Origin: Pseudo-nitzschia pungens
Taxonomy: Eukaryota; Bacillariophyta; Bacillariophyceae; Bacillariales; Bacillariaceae
Assembly: GCA_037355855.1 (NCBI GenBank)
Contig: CM074768.1
Location: forward strand, 1,488,001 to 1,552,000
DNA: 64,000 bases
Direction of reading: 5' to 3'
Shown here: piece after piece, positions 40,340 to 51,325 of the stretch
Numbering within the stretch: position 1 is the first letter of the stretch
Layout: each line of letters opens with the position of its first letter
Position numbers and translations under genes: made by a program
Notes under the pieces: generated by a model
Databases searched by the model: none
Told to the model about the DNA's origin: nothing
The model's input: only the letters and a program-made list of their open reading frames with translations

Positions 40340-41019
40340 TTGCACAAGCAATCAACCAAGAGACCCAAGGGTCCAAAACCAGCAATCACCTTGCCTCTGG
40401 CGCCACAGGCCCTGGATGCCAGTTCAGCACAGCTAACTGGGATGACGCATGGAGGAGGTCTCCCAGAGAAAAAGGGGAAGGAACCTACAGGATGGAGTAT
40501 TCCTGTTGAGCGCTCAGCAAAGACTGCAACAGCAGCAACAAAAACAGTTCGATTCTCCACAAAGAGCAATTCAAACATGGATTCGAATCGAATAACGAAT
40601 CGATCCAAGGGTACAAGAGACGCATCAAACCAGTCAATCGGTACGGCAATCGATTATAAGCCAGCAGCAACAAATGGACCAACCTTGTCTCTAGCAAGAA
40701 ATTGGTCTACCGGTACAGCAAAAAACCTCTATTGCAATCCTGGAAACTCCAAAGACTACACCAAAGGAGGTGCACTGGAGCAAAATTATTTGAAACTGCT
40801 GTCGACTGCTGGAAATCCAGCAGAACAGGCATCGAATAAGAGCAACGTGGCTCCTATTATTCTAACCAACATACAGTATATACAAGGCATCCCCCTCAAA
40901 GCCAGACCACTGCTAGCACTACTTGACAGTGGATCCTCTGGAACACTCATCAACAAGAGAGCTCTACCATTTGGCACCATACCAATCCAAAGCAAACATC
41001 AAGTCCTAACAACTACAGC
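40340..41019 (+). pseudogene. pol: linker and protease of element E, interrupted by F
   Basis: In frame after the gag UGA and without stops: KPAITLPLAPQALDAS, THGGGLPEKKGKEPTGWSIP, LARNWSTGTAKNLYCNPG, YIQGIPLKARPLLALLDSGSSG (protease active site at about 40912-40935) and LPFGTIPIQSKHQVLTT. It is interrupted at 41019 by element F. This is the only copy in which the whole segment between gag UGA and protease is open. Confidence 0.88.
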
Positions 41020-41231
41020 TGCCATACCCCGGGTCTACTAGTGATTAGAATAGTAGTGATATGCAAATTGTGAGCCCTATTGGTTAGTCTATTTGTTACA
41101 GTTCCAAGAGTGCTCTGAATCGGCGATTCTGTCGACTCGCTGATTGTTTTTATCCTTATCCTTAATCCAATCCCGAGTAGATTCGTGACTGTATTCCGGT
41201 GCACGGCATGCTCCTCCATGGTACTGTTACA
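41020..41231 (-). repeat. 3' LTR of element F (about 212 bp)
   Basis: On the minus strand it runs from TGTAACAGTACCATGG to CCCGGGGTATGGCA. The inner 148 bp match the 5' LTR remnant at 46694-46841 exactly as far as I can see. The pol stop lies only 5 bp from it. Confidence 0.8.
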
Positions 41232-41236
41232 TTTAA

Positions 41237-44200
41237 TTACTTCTCCGGTTTAGTGCTATCCCTGCAATAATAGGGATGGACTCTCCTAATATTAACCCGG
41301 TCGGTTACAAAGGGAGCAGTTTCAATAGTCACAGTTCCATTGTCATGGGCCTTGAGCACCTTGTACGGTCCTTGTCGTGGGAAGGATAGTTTTGGAATAA
41401 TGCCCTTCCTTTCCAGGGTGACATAGTCTCCTTCCTTATAAACATGGGGAATCCTTTTCTGATTCTCCCGAACATTACTCTTGTGGATACTCTTCTGTTT
41501 CCTTGCTTGGATTGCCTCCCAATCCACTGGGAAATTCACAGGCATGAACATGTCCCGTCCGAACACCAACTGCGCTGGGGAGTATCCCAGCGTGGTGTGG
41601 ATGGCACTTCGAATAGCATATGCTGCCTTGGTGGTGAACTCCTCGAAGGGATCCTTCTCGTGGAGGTCTCTCTGTTCCAGGTTGAAGGACAATAGGCAGT
41701 CCTTCAAGACCTGGTGGATTCTTTCCAGCACTGAGTTGGATTGTGGGTTCCAGGCGCCACTGGGCTTTCTTTTCATCCCCATGTTGTCACAGAGCTCCTG
41801 GAACTCTGCTTTGAATTCACTCCCGCCATCAAAGCCAATTTCCTTTGGGCGCGGATACCTTGCTAGCCAGGTGCTGTCTAACAAACGTTGAGTTTCTGCT
41901 GCGTTTGGCGAGTCCTTCAGGTGGGCCAATTCAAACCATCCGGTCACTGGGTCCACCATGGTGAGAACATGGATGTGGTAGTCTTTACCGTTTTTATTGT
42001 GGACAGTTGCAGGTCCCCAGAGGTCCACATTGACCCTTTGCCATTTGGTAACCTCAGCTGCTTTCTCCGGTAGTAGTCCATACTTCTTCCGGCCACTCTT
42101 TTTGAACATCTGGCACGTGTGACAGTGTTGACAGAGGTCCTGGACGTCCTTTCGCAGACCCCTCCAGGTGAACACTGAGCAAATGCTCTGTTCCATTCTC
42201 TTTTCTCCAGGATGGACCAGCATGCTGTGGTACCATTCCATGACTCTATCTTTGAGTTTGTCCGGGATCAGAATTTTCCCTTCCTTGTGGATTAGACTGT
42301 AGCCTTCCACCATTTTGGTGGTCAGTCGGTTGTCTTTTTCCAAAGCGCTCATGATTCCTGTGTCCTTTTGTTGGTAGAACTGAATCATGTCTGGGGCAAG
42401 TGGGAATGCACTATTGCCCTGGAATTCTTCCGGCGCTTCCTCTCCAAGTGGGAATAGGAGTTGCCGGAGGTGCTCTTCCTCATCCGCGTAGGTGAGGGGC
42501 TTATTTGGTGGTAGCCATTCCACGGTATCTGCTGGGTCATCGGTGATGTCCAGTCGGGATAGTGCGTCTGCTGCATCATTGTCTTTGCCAGCAACATGCT
42601 TGACTACCGGGTGGAACTCCTCCATAAGGAGTCTCCATCGTACCATCCGCTGGGTGGGCATCTGCTGGTACAGTAGATTGAGGTGATCCGTGTGAATAAC
42701 GACATCTTGTCCTCGTAGGATTCCTTTGAACGCCTTCAGGCCTTCTACTATGCCCAGGAGTTCTTTTTCTCCGACAGTGTAGTTGAGCTGTGCTGAGTTT
42801 AGTTTCCGGGTATAGAATCCAAGGGGTTTGCCATCCTGGCACACAGTTGCTCCCAGTTGCCTATCACTGGCGTCTGAGTAGAGGTGAAATGGTTTTGTAA
42901 AGTCCGGGAATGCAAGCTTTGCTTCGTCTGCGAGCATTCTCTTCGCCTCCATGAAAGCTTTCTGCTCTGCTGGTCCCCAGTACCAGTTCATTTTGCCCTT
43001 TTTCCCTGCAAGTTTATTGAGGGGGGCCAGGATGTGGGAGCGTCGCTTCCACATGTCCCTGTAGAAGTTGACCATTCCAAGGAACATCTTGAGTTGCTTG
43101 GTATTCTTGGGGGCTTCCAGCCGCTTCATTGCCTCCAGTTTCTTTGGCTGAGGCTGAATGCCCTCTGTTGTTAATAGAAATCCCAGGTATTCCACTTCTT
43201 TTTGCATGAAGAAGGATTTTCTGAGGTTGGCTCGAAAGCCGGCATCGTCCAGTCTCTGGAGGACTGTGTCGATTTTGTTGAGATGATCCTGTTCCGATTT
43301 GCCTTCGCGTTGAATGATCAGGATATCATCAATATAGACCAGGACATAGTCCAGGTCCCCTAGTAGGTTCATCATGACTGATTGGAAGATGTCCGGAGCA
43401 CAAGCAATCCCCATTGCTAGTCTCTTGTAGGCATACTTTCCCCACGGCAGAATGGTAGAACAGATTTTCTGGCTCTCCTTGCAGATGGGGATGGTATAGT
43501 ATCCTTGGGACAAGTCCAGCGCCGTAGCTGATTTGAACTTCTGTAGCCGTTGTATTGTTTCCCCTATCCGTGGTAGTGGGAATGGTTTCCTCTGGATTGC
43601 GGCGTTCATTTTCCGGAAGTCTGTGAGGACTCGGATATCGCCTGTCTTCTTTGGTTGACAGAACGTGGGAGATGCCCACGGTGAGTCATCATCGTGGGGG
43701 AGTTTCTCCAGGACTCCGATATCACAGAGTCTGGTGATCTCCTTCCGGAGGGCTTGTTCAAAGGCATGGGGTACCGAATAGTACCTCTGGCGGACCGGTT
43801 TGACCCCTGGTTGGAGTTCAATGGTCACCGGTTCTATATTTCTGAGTAGACCCAACCCTCCTCCAAAGAGAGTTGGGAATTTCTTCAGTGTTTTCTTCAG
43901 GGCTTCCTTGGACGCGTCCGTAATCTCCAGGTCATTGACCATGGCGTCTATATCGACTTTGGAGTAGTCTGCGTCCAAGATTTTGGATTGCCTCTCTTCC
44001 TCCTGTTGGAGGATTGGACTCTGTGCGTTGGCAAAGAATACTGCCTCACATTTGTCCGGGTCAGTAAGCTCCCCCATTCCCTTCATGGGGATGGAGTCAC
44101 CCTGCCATTCGATTGTTCGGGAGCTGTATTTTATATCCAGTCCCAGTTGTGCCATCATGTCGGATCCTATGATCATGTCGTAGGGCACCTCCTCATAGTG

Positions 44201-44509
44201 ATGGTATTCATCCACCTGGAAGGTCCATTTGATGGTCTTGGAGTTTGAAAATTCTATCAACCTCAGTCCCACTGAAGCCGCAGACCTGGTTCGGAACTTG
44301 CCCCCATAGGTATTATAGGTGACAGATCTTTGGTCTCGGTTCGTTAGTTGACTTCGGTCGACAAATTGCCTTAGTATGATGGATTTGGAGCAACCGGAGT
44401 CAAGTAGGCCCCGGAGCATCCTCCCCCTTCCCTTGTGGTCCAGTACCTCCACACAGACGTCTGCATATTGGTTGATGATGCGGGGTCCGGTGTGGATAGT
44501 ATCAACCAT
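41237..44509 (-). CDS. pol: pol of element F: protease, RT, RNase H, integrase
   Basis: An uninterrupted 1090-residue Ty3/gypsy polyprotein. Protease active site LLDSGCSKSII (Asp37); RT with WASPTFCQPKKTGDIRVLTDFR and the catalytic YIDD (Asp394-395); RNase H from LYSDASDRQLGATV; integrase with an H-x4-H (HSMLVH) and C-x2-C (CQHC) zinc finger and the D,D,E residues in VNVDLWGPA, IGFDGGSEFK and NPQSNSVLERIHQ. The ATG (44507-44509) follows the gag UGA immediately and in the same frame, so expression is either by readthrough of the UGA or by termination-reinitiation. It is clearly diverged from A/C/E and has all catalytic residues, so it may be active if the LTR damage is tolerated. Confidence 0.95.
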   Translation of the reverse strand: MVDTIHTGPRIINQYADVCVEVLDHKGRGRMLRGLLDSGCSKSIILRQFVDRSQLTNRDQRSVTYNTYGGKFRTRSAASVGLRLIEFSNSKTIKWTFQVDEYHHYEEVPYDMIIGSDMMAQLGLDIKYSSRTIEWQGDSIPMKGMGELTDPDKCEAVFFANAQSPILQQEEERQSKILDADYSKVDIDAMVNDLEITDASKEALKKTLKKFPTLFGGGLGLLRNIEPVTIELQPGVKPVRQRYYSVPHAFEQALRKEITRLCDIGVLEKLPHDDDSPWASPTFCQPKKTGDIRVLTDFRKMNAAIQRKPFPLPRIGETIQRLQKFKSATALDLSQGYYTIPICKESQKICSTILPWGKYAYKRLAMGIACAPDIFQSVMMNLLGDLDYVLVYIDDILIIQREGKSEQDHLNKIDTVLQRLDDAGFRANLRKSFFMQKEVEYLGFLLTTEGIQPQPKKLEAMKRLEAPKNTKQLKMFLGMVNFYRDMWKRRSHILAPLNKLAGKKGKMNWYWGPAEQKAFMEAKRMLADEAKLAFPDFTKPFHLYSDASDRQLGATVCQDGKPLGFYTRKLNSAQLNYTVGEKELLGIVEGLKAFKGILRGQDVVIHTDHLNLLYQQMPTQRMVRWRLLMEEFHPVVKHVAGKDNDAADALSRLDITDDPADTVEWLPPNKPLTYADEEEHLRQLLFPLGEEAPEEFQGNSAFPLAPDMIQFYQQKDTGIMSALEKDNRLTTKMVEGYSLIHKEGKILIPDKLKDRVMEWYHSMLVHPGEKRMEQSICSVFTWRGLRKDVQDLCQHCHTCQMFKKSGRKKYGLLPEKAAEVTKWQRVNVDLWGPATVHNKNGKDYHIHVLTMVDPVTGWFELAHLKDSPNAAETQRLLDSTWLARYPRPKEIGFDGGSEFKAEFQELCDNMGMKRKPSGAWNPQSNSVLERIHQVLKDCLLSFNLEQRDLHEKDPFEEFTTKAAYAIRSAIHTTLGYSPAQLVFGRDMFMPVNFPVDWEAIQARKQKSIHKSNVRENQKRIPHVYKEGDYVTLERKGIIPKLSFPRQGPYKVLKAHDNGTVTIETAPFVTDRVNIRRVHPYYCRDSTKPEK

Positions 44510-45946
44510 TCAGTTGTGGGATCCTTTCTTCTTAAAGGTCTTTCTGTACTTTCTTCTGTACTCTTTGAGTTCCCGTTCGGAGATGTCGATCTCGTCATCA
44601 GAAACGTCGTGGTCAGCTTGGGCCGTGGCCAGTACATAAGAGTACTTGTGGTTCGATAGGTTCCTTCCCCAGTGGGGTTTGGAGTGTTGCTCATTTTCTG
44701 AGTCTTCTTTTGCCACAAAATGCTCCTTGAGCAAGTTGATGGTTTCCCGGTCGAACTTTCCCCTCTTGGAGGGACCACCGGTTAGTTTCCAGCACTTGCC
44801 AACATGGACCTTGCCACAGGTCTTGCATAGTTGCTTGTTGCTGCCTTCCACAGGTCGCTTCTTTTTGCCAGGGGACTTCCCGTGGTGGTTTCCTCCCCCA
44901 GATGCGGCCTTGGGGGTCTTCTTGGTGACGCCAGTCTGCTTTTTGAGGTCGGTGATGCGCTGTTGCATTATTGCCTCCTTCCGGATGGTGATTTCCAAGT
45001 TTTCGAGCTTGTCGATGGTGGTGTTAAAGGATTGGGTGTAGAGGCCCCATCCAATGTGTTCCAACTTTTCGCGTTGGGAGTGGGTCATGTTGGAATCCAA
45101 TATTTCCTTCAGCTCTCCTTGGGTGAAACTGGTCGGTGTTTCCACTTGGTCACTGCCACATTCCCAGAGGCATTCCGGGAGGTAGCTTTGGAGTTCGGCC
45201 ATTCGATTGGCCCAGGCTCTGATGCCATATTTGAGGTCCACGCGCATGCCTCGCATGAATCTGCGGAGGACGATGTACGAGCGCTTGCCGTTTTGGTCAT
45301 TGCCAAAGATTTTGAGCTTGAGGACATGCATGCATTCTTCCATGACATCCTTCCTGTACTCCTGGGATTGGTAGTACTCAGTGAGGGCGCTCGCTACCCT
45401 TTTCTTTGGGATTGGAGAGTCAAGGTTGTCGGTCTCCGGTTCTTTGTCCGATCTCGCCGTAGCTGTGTCGGTTTTGTTGGCGTTTGGAGATTTCTCCTTT
45501 GCCTTCTCCTTGGAGGCTCCCGTGGGAGTTTCGGTGGCGTCTTGCCCCATTGATAATAGGATGTTTGCTTGGTCCCGTTTCTCGATTTCCTGGATCTTTT
45601 TCTGTACATGTTTGGTGTTGTGGACCTTGTGGGTCGGTTCGGCCAAATAGGTCCGAGTGAGCGTCCGCTGGACAAGTGCTAGCGCTTCCCCCGAGAGGAT
45701 TCGCTGTAGGACGTCCAGTTTCTGGTCTCCGTGGAGTTTGTCATTGCCAGCAATTTTCTGGTCAAAGTCTCTCTTCCAGATGAGGAAGAGTTCTGGTCTC
45801 TCAGTACCACTGAGGACCTTCAGGTAGTTGCTGAATGCGATTCCACCCTGCTCGCTGTCTACATTCATCTTTACGGTGGTGGCGTCTTCCGGCCAGTCCT
45901 CCCGTGTGATGTTAAAGGGCTTCAGTTTGGTTCCCTTGGTCGCCAT
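44510..45946 (-). CDS. gag: gag of element F
   Basis: A 478-residue open frame from ATG (45944-45946) to TGA (44510-44512). The N-terminal two thirds look helical and capsid-like. There is a Lys/Glu/Thr-rich charged segment at about 145-195 and a basic Gly/Lys-rich region (about 345-370). A single zinc-knuckle-like motif CKTCGKVHVGKC (about 376-387) has C-x2-C-x3-H-x3-C spacing, slightly shorter than the standard CX2CX4HX4C. The C-terminus is charged (KEYRRKYRKTFKKKG). No similarity to the gag of the other elements is visible. Confidence 0.9.
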   Translation of the reverse strand: MATKGTKLKPFNITREDWPEDATTVKMNVDSEQGGIAFSNYLKVLSGTERPELFLIWKRDFDQKIAGNDKLHGDQKLDVLQRILSGEALALVQRTLTRTYLAEPTHKVHNTKHVQKKIQEIEKRDQANILLSMGQDATETPTGASKEKAKEKSPNANKTDTATARSDKEPETDNLDSPIPKKRVASALTEYYQSQEYRKDVMEECMHVLKLKIFGNDQNGKRSYIVLRRFMRGMRVDLKYGIRAWANRMAELQSYLPECLWECGSDQVETPTSFTQGELKEILDSNMTHSQREKLEHIGWGLYTQSFNTTIDKLENLEITIRKEAIMQQRITDLKKQTGVTKKTPKAASGGGNHHGKSPGKKKRPVEGSNKQLCKTCGKVHVGKCWKLTGGPSKRGKFDRETINLLKEHFVAKEDSENEQHSKPHWGRNLSNHKYSYVLATAQADHDVSDDEIDISERELKEYRRKYRKTFKKKGSHN

Positions 45947-46693
45947 GGTGGGTTAATCAGTTTTCTATTAGGTTTAATTTAGTTACACTATTTCTGTTAT
46001 CTTTGCTGTTTGTGCTGAAACTGAGCAAAAGTGATTGCTCAGTTCCTCCAGTTTTTCTTGCTGGATTTCCATTGCTCTCGCGATAACTCGTGTTATAACT
46101 GATTTTCCCCCTGGTTCGTCCAGTGGTGGGAGTTGTTCCTCTCTTTAGTTCACGGGAATCCTGTGGTTCCCCGGAGTTGTTTCTGTTTTTATTTCGTGGG
46201 ATTCGGTTCCCGTGGTTCTCCGGCGTTGCTTCTCTGTTAAGCCGTCACCGGGCCGGTCCCACTTCCCGTTTCCCGTGGGATTAGTGGTGTTTGGGTATTC
46301 GTTATATACCTTTCCGGATATCCGTATATTTCGGTTTTGGTTGGCACACCCCCTACGGTCTGTCCATCCACTCAGTGTTGGTCCAATTAGTCCACTTCAC
46401 TGAATTATGTGTCACTTTTTCAGTCTATATTTTCGAATTTTTCGATTATTTCCTGTTGTCGACCATGGTCCTATTCAGGTACTCAGGTGTCTCTGTTGCT
46501 GTTGTTGCTCCCTCTTCTGGGGCTAACCACTGCTGGGGTCGGTCTTCCTAGTGCTGCAGACACTGGATATCCTTCTCCCTGTTTTGCTTCTCTGCGCCTC
46601 CATTTTCTGGCAGTCTTTCGGTCTCGTCGGTCCTTTGGCCGATCCGTCTCTTTCTGCTCATGGTCATCAGCGCTCAGCTTGATTTTAAAATCA
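45947..46693 (-). other. leader of element F with palindromic primer-site region
   Basis: About 740 bp between the 5' LTR and gag without a long ORF. Bases 46680-46693, directly next to the LTR, are TGATTTTAAAATCA, a perfect 14-bp palindrome at the primer-binding position. Confidence 0.7.
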
Positions 46694-46841
46694 TGCCATA
46701 CCCCGGGTCTACTAGTGATTAGAATAGTAGTGATATGCAAATTGTGAGCCCTATTGGTTAGTCTATTTGTTACAGTTCCAAGAGTGCTCTGAATCGGCGA
46801 TTCTGTCGACTCGCTGATTGTTTTTATCCTTATCCTTAATC
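46694..46841 (-). repeat. 5' LTR of element F, truncated
   Basis: 148 bp matching the inner portion of the 3' LTR at 41020; the outer 64 bp are missing. E's pol resumes at once with ATCATGAAGAAC. Confidence 0.85.
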
Positions 46842-49800
46842 TATCATGAAGAACATCAAATTACAGGAGTTTGGCAACTACAACATCGACTGACAAGAGG
46901 CAAGACTATTCCATTCCCCCAACTGCAAATATGATCTCATACTAGGTAGAGACTTCCTCCACCTAGCAAAGATCAATCTCCTATTCAACACCGGCGCAGT
47001 ACAGTGGATGGATAGAACCATTCCTATGAAGGATACCTCACTATACCATGAATCAAACCACACCATGCTCATGGAAGAACTTGAAGATGCTGAACTCTTT
47101 GCTGATGACCTCTCCTCTGCCAATCCATAGAAGTCCAAGGTTATTCTAGACAGAGCCTATCAAGAAACAGATCCTTCCACAGTCGCACAGCAACAGTCCC
47201 ACATGTCTACGACCGAGCAACATCAGTTCCAAGCAATACTAACCAAGTATCCTAATGTCTTCAGTGGAGAATTAGGGAAAAATCCACACAAGAAGATCTC
47301 CCTAAGACTCAAGCCCAGATCCAAGCCCATACACAAGAAGCCTTATCCAGTTGCATACAAAAGAGAAGACCTATTCAAAAGGGAGCTCCAAAATCTTTGT
47401 AATGATGGAGTACTCAAGAGATGCAATGGACCAGCTGAATGGGCGTTTCCAACCTTTATTGTTCCAAAGAAAGACAACAGAGTTAGATGGGTATCAGACT
47501 TCAGAGAACTGAATGAACTCCTAGAGTGCTGACCTTATCCCATACCTAGGATACAAGACATCATGAACTAGCGGGGCAAATATACCCACTTCACCAAGAT
47601 TGACTTGTCCATGCAATACTACTGCTTTGAACTGGATGATGCAAGCAAGAAGCTCTGTACCATAGTCACCCCATATGGCTGCTATGAGTACCAAAGACTA
47701 CCAATGGGAGTCAAAGTCTCCCCAGATGTTGCTCAACAACTTATGGAAGATATCCTACAAGACACTGACTGCACTGTTTACATTGATGATATTGGTATCT
47801 GGACCAATGGATCCTTTGACCTCCACATGAAGACCATTGACAAGATCTTGGACCGGCTCAACCAAAATGGGCTCAAGCGCAACCCCCTCAAATGTGATTG
47901 GGCTGTACAAGAAACTGACTTCCTTGGCTATTGGATGACACCTACAGCAGTTAAGCCATGGTGAAAGAAGATTGAAGCCATCCTACATATGGACCAACCA
48001 AGAACTGTGACCCAAGTCAAGTCCTTCTTAGGAGCAGTAGGATACTACAGAGACATGTGGTCTCGAAGATCCCATGTCCTAGTTCCTCTCTTTGATATCA
48101 CTGGGACCCCCAAGACGCAGGCTCCTCAACCAGCTGCCATCAAAGGCAAACAGAGGAAAGCTCCTTCAGCTTTCACATGGGGACCTGCTCAAGACAAAGC
48201 CTTTCAAGAGATGAAAGCAATGGTGGCAGCGGATGCGCTGAACACCTATCCAGACCTTAACAAGCCCTTTGAACTGTACACTGATGCCTCAGACCTGCAG
48301 CTTGGCGCTGCTATACTACAAGATGGCAAGCCTATTGCCTACTGGTCCAAGAAACTATCTGATGCCCAAAAGAATTACACTACTATGGAGAAAGAACTCC
48401 TAGCCATAGTACTCTGCTGCAAAGAGTACAGGAAGATGCTCCTCGGTGGAGTCATCAATGTATACACTGACCATAAGAACCTTACCTTCCGAACACTCTC
48501 AGTCCAACGAGTCCTCCGCTGGAGACTATTCCTTGAAGAATTTGGTGTCAATCTCACCTATGTTGAAGGCAAGAAGAATGTTCTTGCAGGCGCCTTCTCG
48601 AGGCTCCCCCGGATGGATCCACCTACTGAAGGGAAGAAAGCCCTTTCAAAGGGCACCTTAATCAATTTCTTTAAGCTTGAAGTGCCTACACAAGATGAAG
48701 AACTGTTTCTAACTGAGTTTCCCAACCTATTCCAGCACTTATGCAATGACGCAGACCAGGAACTACAAGCCTGTCTGCTGAACAATGAGTGCCTTATCAA
48801 TCTACCAAACAACCAAGACCTAGAATGCCCGGTGAACTACTCCAATATATATCTTCATCAACAGAAAGACCCTACCATCAAGTTCAAAATTCAGTCCAAA
48901 GCCTTCTTCTATCAAGAATTAGAAGGCAATAACATCCTCTGCTATGCCAACCAGTCCAACCCCGACAACTGGCGCATATACATACCAAGCTCTCTCTCGA
49001 ATGATACCATCAAATGGTATCACCTCCTGTTGGGTCATTGTGGATCCACCAGGCTATATCAAACTATCTCCGCACGATTCTATATTGACAACCTATCCAA
49101 TCTTTGCAAGACTTACATCTGCCCCGACAGCTGCATTAAATACAAGAACCAACACTCCAAGTATGGCAAACTACCACCGAAAGAAGCCCCACTGGCTCCA
49201 TTCAATGAGATACATGTGGATCTTATAGGCCCATGGAAGATTACAGCCCAAGGCAAGAACTACAACTTCAAAGCCCTAACTTGTATTGATCCAGTCACCA
49301 ATCTACTTGAAATCATCCGTATCAGAGACAAGTCTTCTCAGCATGTCTCTGACCAATTCAAGAACTGTTGGCTCTCAAGATACCCAAGACCTATCAGATG
49401 CGTACACAATTCAATCGAGACATGCTGGTAGATTTGCCACTGACCTCTAATCTATTAGCTCTACAACAGCTCCGGCAACAAGGGATTAACAAGGCTCTGC
49501 TCAGAGACAACGCCAAGCGCAAGAACATACCTTTCAACCCAATGAAAAGGTATGGATGCAACAACCAGATCCGGACAAATTACAACCCTGGAAGACAGGA
49601 CCATTCACTATTGACCAAGTCAATGATAACGGTACTGTTAAAATCCAAAAGACGCCAGCTCCGGCAACAAGGGATTAACAAGACCCTGCTCAACAACGCC
49701 AAACGTAAGGAACATACCTTCCAACCCAACGAAAAGGTATGGATTCAAGAACCAGATCCGGACAAGTTACAGCCTCGAAAGACAGGACCATTTACTATTG

Positions 49801-49949
49801 CCCAAGTCCATAACAATGGTACTGTTAAAACTCAAAAGACCCCATCGGTTATCAAGACAGTTAACATCCGGAAGCTAACCCCTTACAAAGAGGTCCCAAC
49901 GGACCATTCCGACGCTTCTGACAGCTCAGCAATCCATTGGTCAGCTTAA
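46842..49949 (+). pseudogene. pol: pol of element E (stops, integrase deletion, tandem duplication)
   Basis: Continues from the protease end (YDLILGRDFL) through RT (VYIDDIGIW), RNase H and integrase. In-frame stops: TGA near 46891, TAG near 47128, TGA near 47530, TAG near 47568 and TGA at 47962-47964. At about 49400 the integrase jumps from PRPIRCVH to FNRDMLVDLPLTSN, removing about 270 bp including the second catalytic Asp and the Glu. A segment of roughly 190 bp (starting CAGCTCCGGCAACAAGGGAT, at 49467 and again at 49656) is duplicated in tandem. It ends SAIHWSA at 49949. Confidence 0.9.
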
Positions 49950-49979
49950 CTATGGGATTCGTTCAATCATGAGGCACTA

Positions 49980-50304
49980 TGTGACGGGCTAGCGTGCGTA
50001 GCTAGCAGTGACGATTGAATAATTAAGCGAATCCCACATGGGAATTGAATATTATATCCTCAGTCATGAGTACATTTTATATGTGTTCTAATTAATATGG
50101 TTGAGTCCCAGAAGATGAAATATGCCTAGTTGTGAGAATCAACAATGAATCAACATTTATGGCAGAGCATGCCAAAATGTGGCTATGCTCGCGACCTCAA
50201 ATTTTATATATTCCCATTCTCAATTTGCGTAACAATATTCTGTAAAGTATCTAAACATTCACAGTTTACATACTACTCCAAAAATTCTACCTTAGACCGT
50301 AACA
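49980..50304 (+). repeat. 3' LTR of element E
   Basis: TGTGACGGGCTAGCGTGCG to CTTAGACCGTAACA; preceded by TTCGTTCAATCATGAGGCACTA. The sequence just outside is TGCTA. Confidence 0.9.
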
Positions 50305-51325
50305 TGCTAATGCTAACTGTTTACAAGATATTTGGTATGATATGATGCTTCTCCCTATCACTATCCCAGACTTGTGTTTGAGCCCTGGGCCTTTTCCCTC
50401 AATGATTGCAAATGTTCTCGGTTTGACAAGGATGCTTTGCATGTTGTCATTTCTGGCCCTCCCCCCATTCCCCAACCTGTGTTTTGAGTTCCATCCATTG
50501 GTGTGTCCATCAGTCTGCCTTCAATCGTCTCCCTCCTGGTATGCAAAGGTGGTTTCTTGTCAAGTTTGCTTCTGGCTGCATTGGTGTTGGCAACCAGCTC
50601 CTTCACTACCAGCATCAAGATCACTCCAGGTGCCCCTTGTGTGCTGCAGACAATGAGAAGGTTTCTCATGTGCTCTCCTGCAAGGACCCTGGGGCTGTCA
50701 AGCATAGTGTGTCTGCCTTCAAGGGTCCCCTGCAGCAGAGGCTTGAGGCTGAGTAGACTGATCCAGCCTTGGTTGCTGCCATTGTGGATCTTCTCACCAG
50801 GGTTCAGAAGGGCCAGAACATGTATCCATCCTCCTATTCCCCTGCAATAGCTTTGGCTGTCAGGGCACACAGGACAATTGGTTGGCACAACTGGCTCCTT
50901 GGTAGGTGGTCTCCTCGCTGGCATCAAATACAGGCTGACTACTACTCCCACATTGGCAGCAAGCGCTCTCACAGACGTTGGGCTACAGCTATCATCCATC
51001 AGTTCTTTCTCACCTCCTGGGATTTCTGGACCTATAGGAATGAACGACTCCATGGTCCTGGGGCACCCTTGAGGCTGAACAACACCAATCTCTTGATGCT
51101 TCCATTTCCTCTGAACTGGCCATTGGTGCAGCTGGTGCACTCCCCCAGCCACACTCCCTTTTACAAACCCCTCTCCAAGTCCTTCAAGGTTACACCCTCA
51201 CTGCCAAGAGGCAGTGGCTTGCAACCATCCACCTTGCCAGGAAGCAGTATGCAGCACCTGTCCAACTAGTGCAGCCATACCACCAGGAGGCTGCTCTCCT
51301 GCGAGCTTGGCTTACTGGATCCTAG
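50305..51325 (+). pseudogene. C-terminal part of a reverse-transcriptase-associated ORF (non-LTR-like)
   Basis: Three frames join into one decayed protein end. The central piece (50484-51060) has MQRWFLVKFASGCIGVGNQLLHY and a zinc-binding-like CPLCAADNEKVSHVLSC, the C-x2-C...H-x3-C arrangement typical of the region downstream of RT in many non-LTR elements, then WLLGRWSPRWHQIQADYYSHIG and FFLTSWDFWTYRNERLHG. One in-frame TAG (50754-50756) breaks it. A last frame-shifted piece, LTAKRQWLATIHLARKQYAAP, ends at TAG 51323-51325. The upstream portion with the RT itself is absent, cut off by the LTR of element E. Assignment to a specific clade is not possible. Confidence 0.6.

Larger units (their letters stand above)
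41020..46841 (-). mobile_element. gypsy element F, nearly intact, second lineage
   Basis: Minus-strand element with a 3' LTR (41020-41231), pol (41237-44509), gag (44510-45946), a 740-bp leader and a 5' LTR shortened to 148 bp (46694-46841). gag and pol are full-length and open. It lacks a target duplication: about 35 bp of E's protease region and the outer 64 bp of the 5' LTR are missing, consistent with one deletion across that edge. Confidence 0.92.
39800..50304 (+). mobile_element. Ty3/gypsy element E (5' truncated, carries element F)
   Basis: The 3' half of gag, linker and protease (to 41019), insertion of gypsy element F (41020-46841), then pol (46842-49949) and the 3' LTR (49980-50304). 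Its 5' LTR and gag start are missing. pol has several stops, a deletion through the integrase core and a short tandem duplication. Confidence 0.85.

Noticed and set aside
44831..45553. 240-residue plus-strand ORF opposite the gag of element F
   Set aside because: Antisense shadow of the intact gag; no independent evidence.
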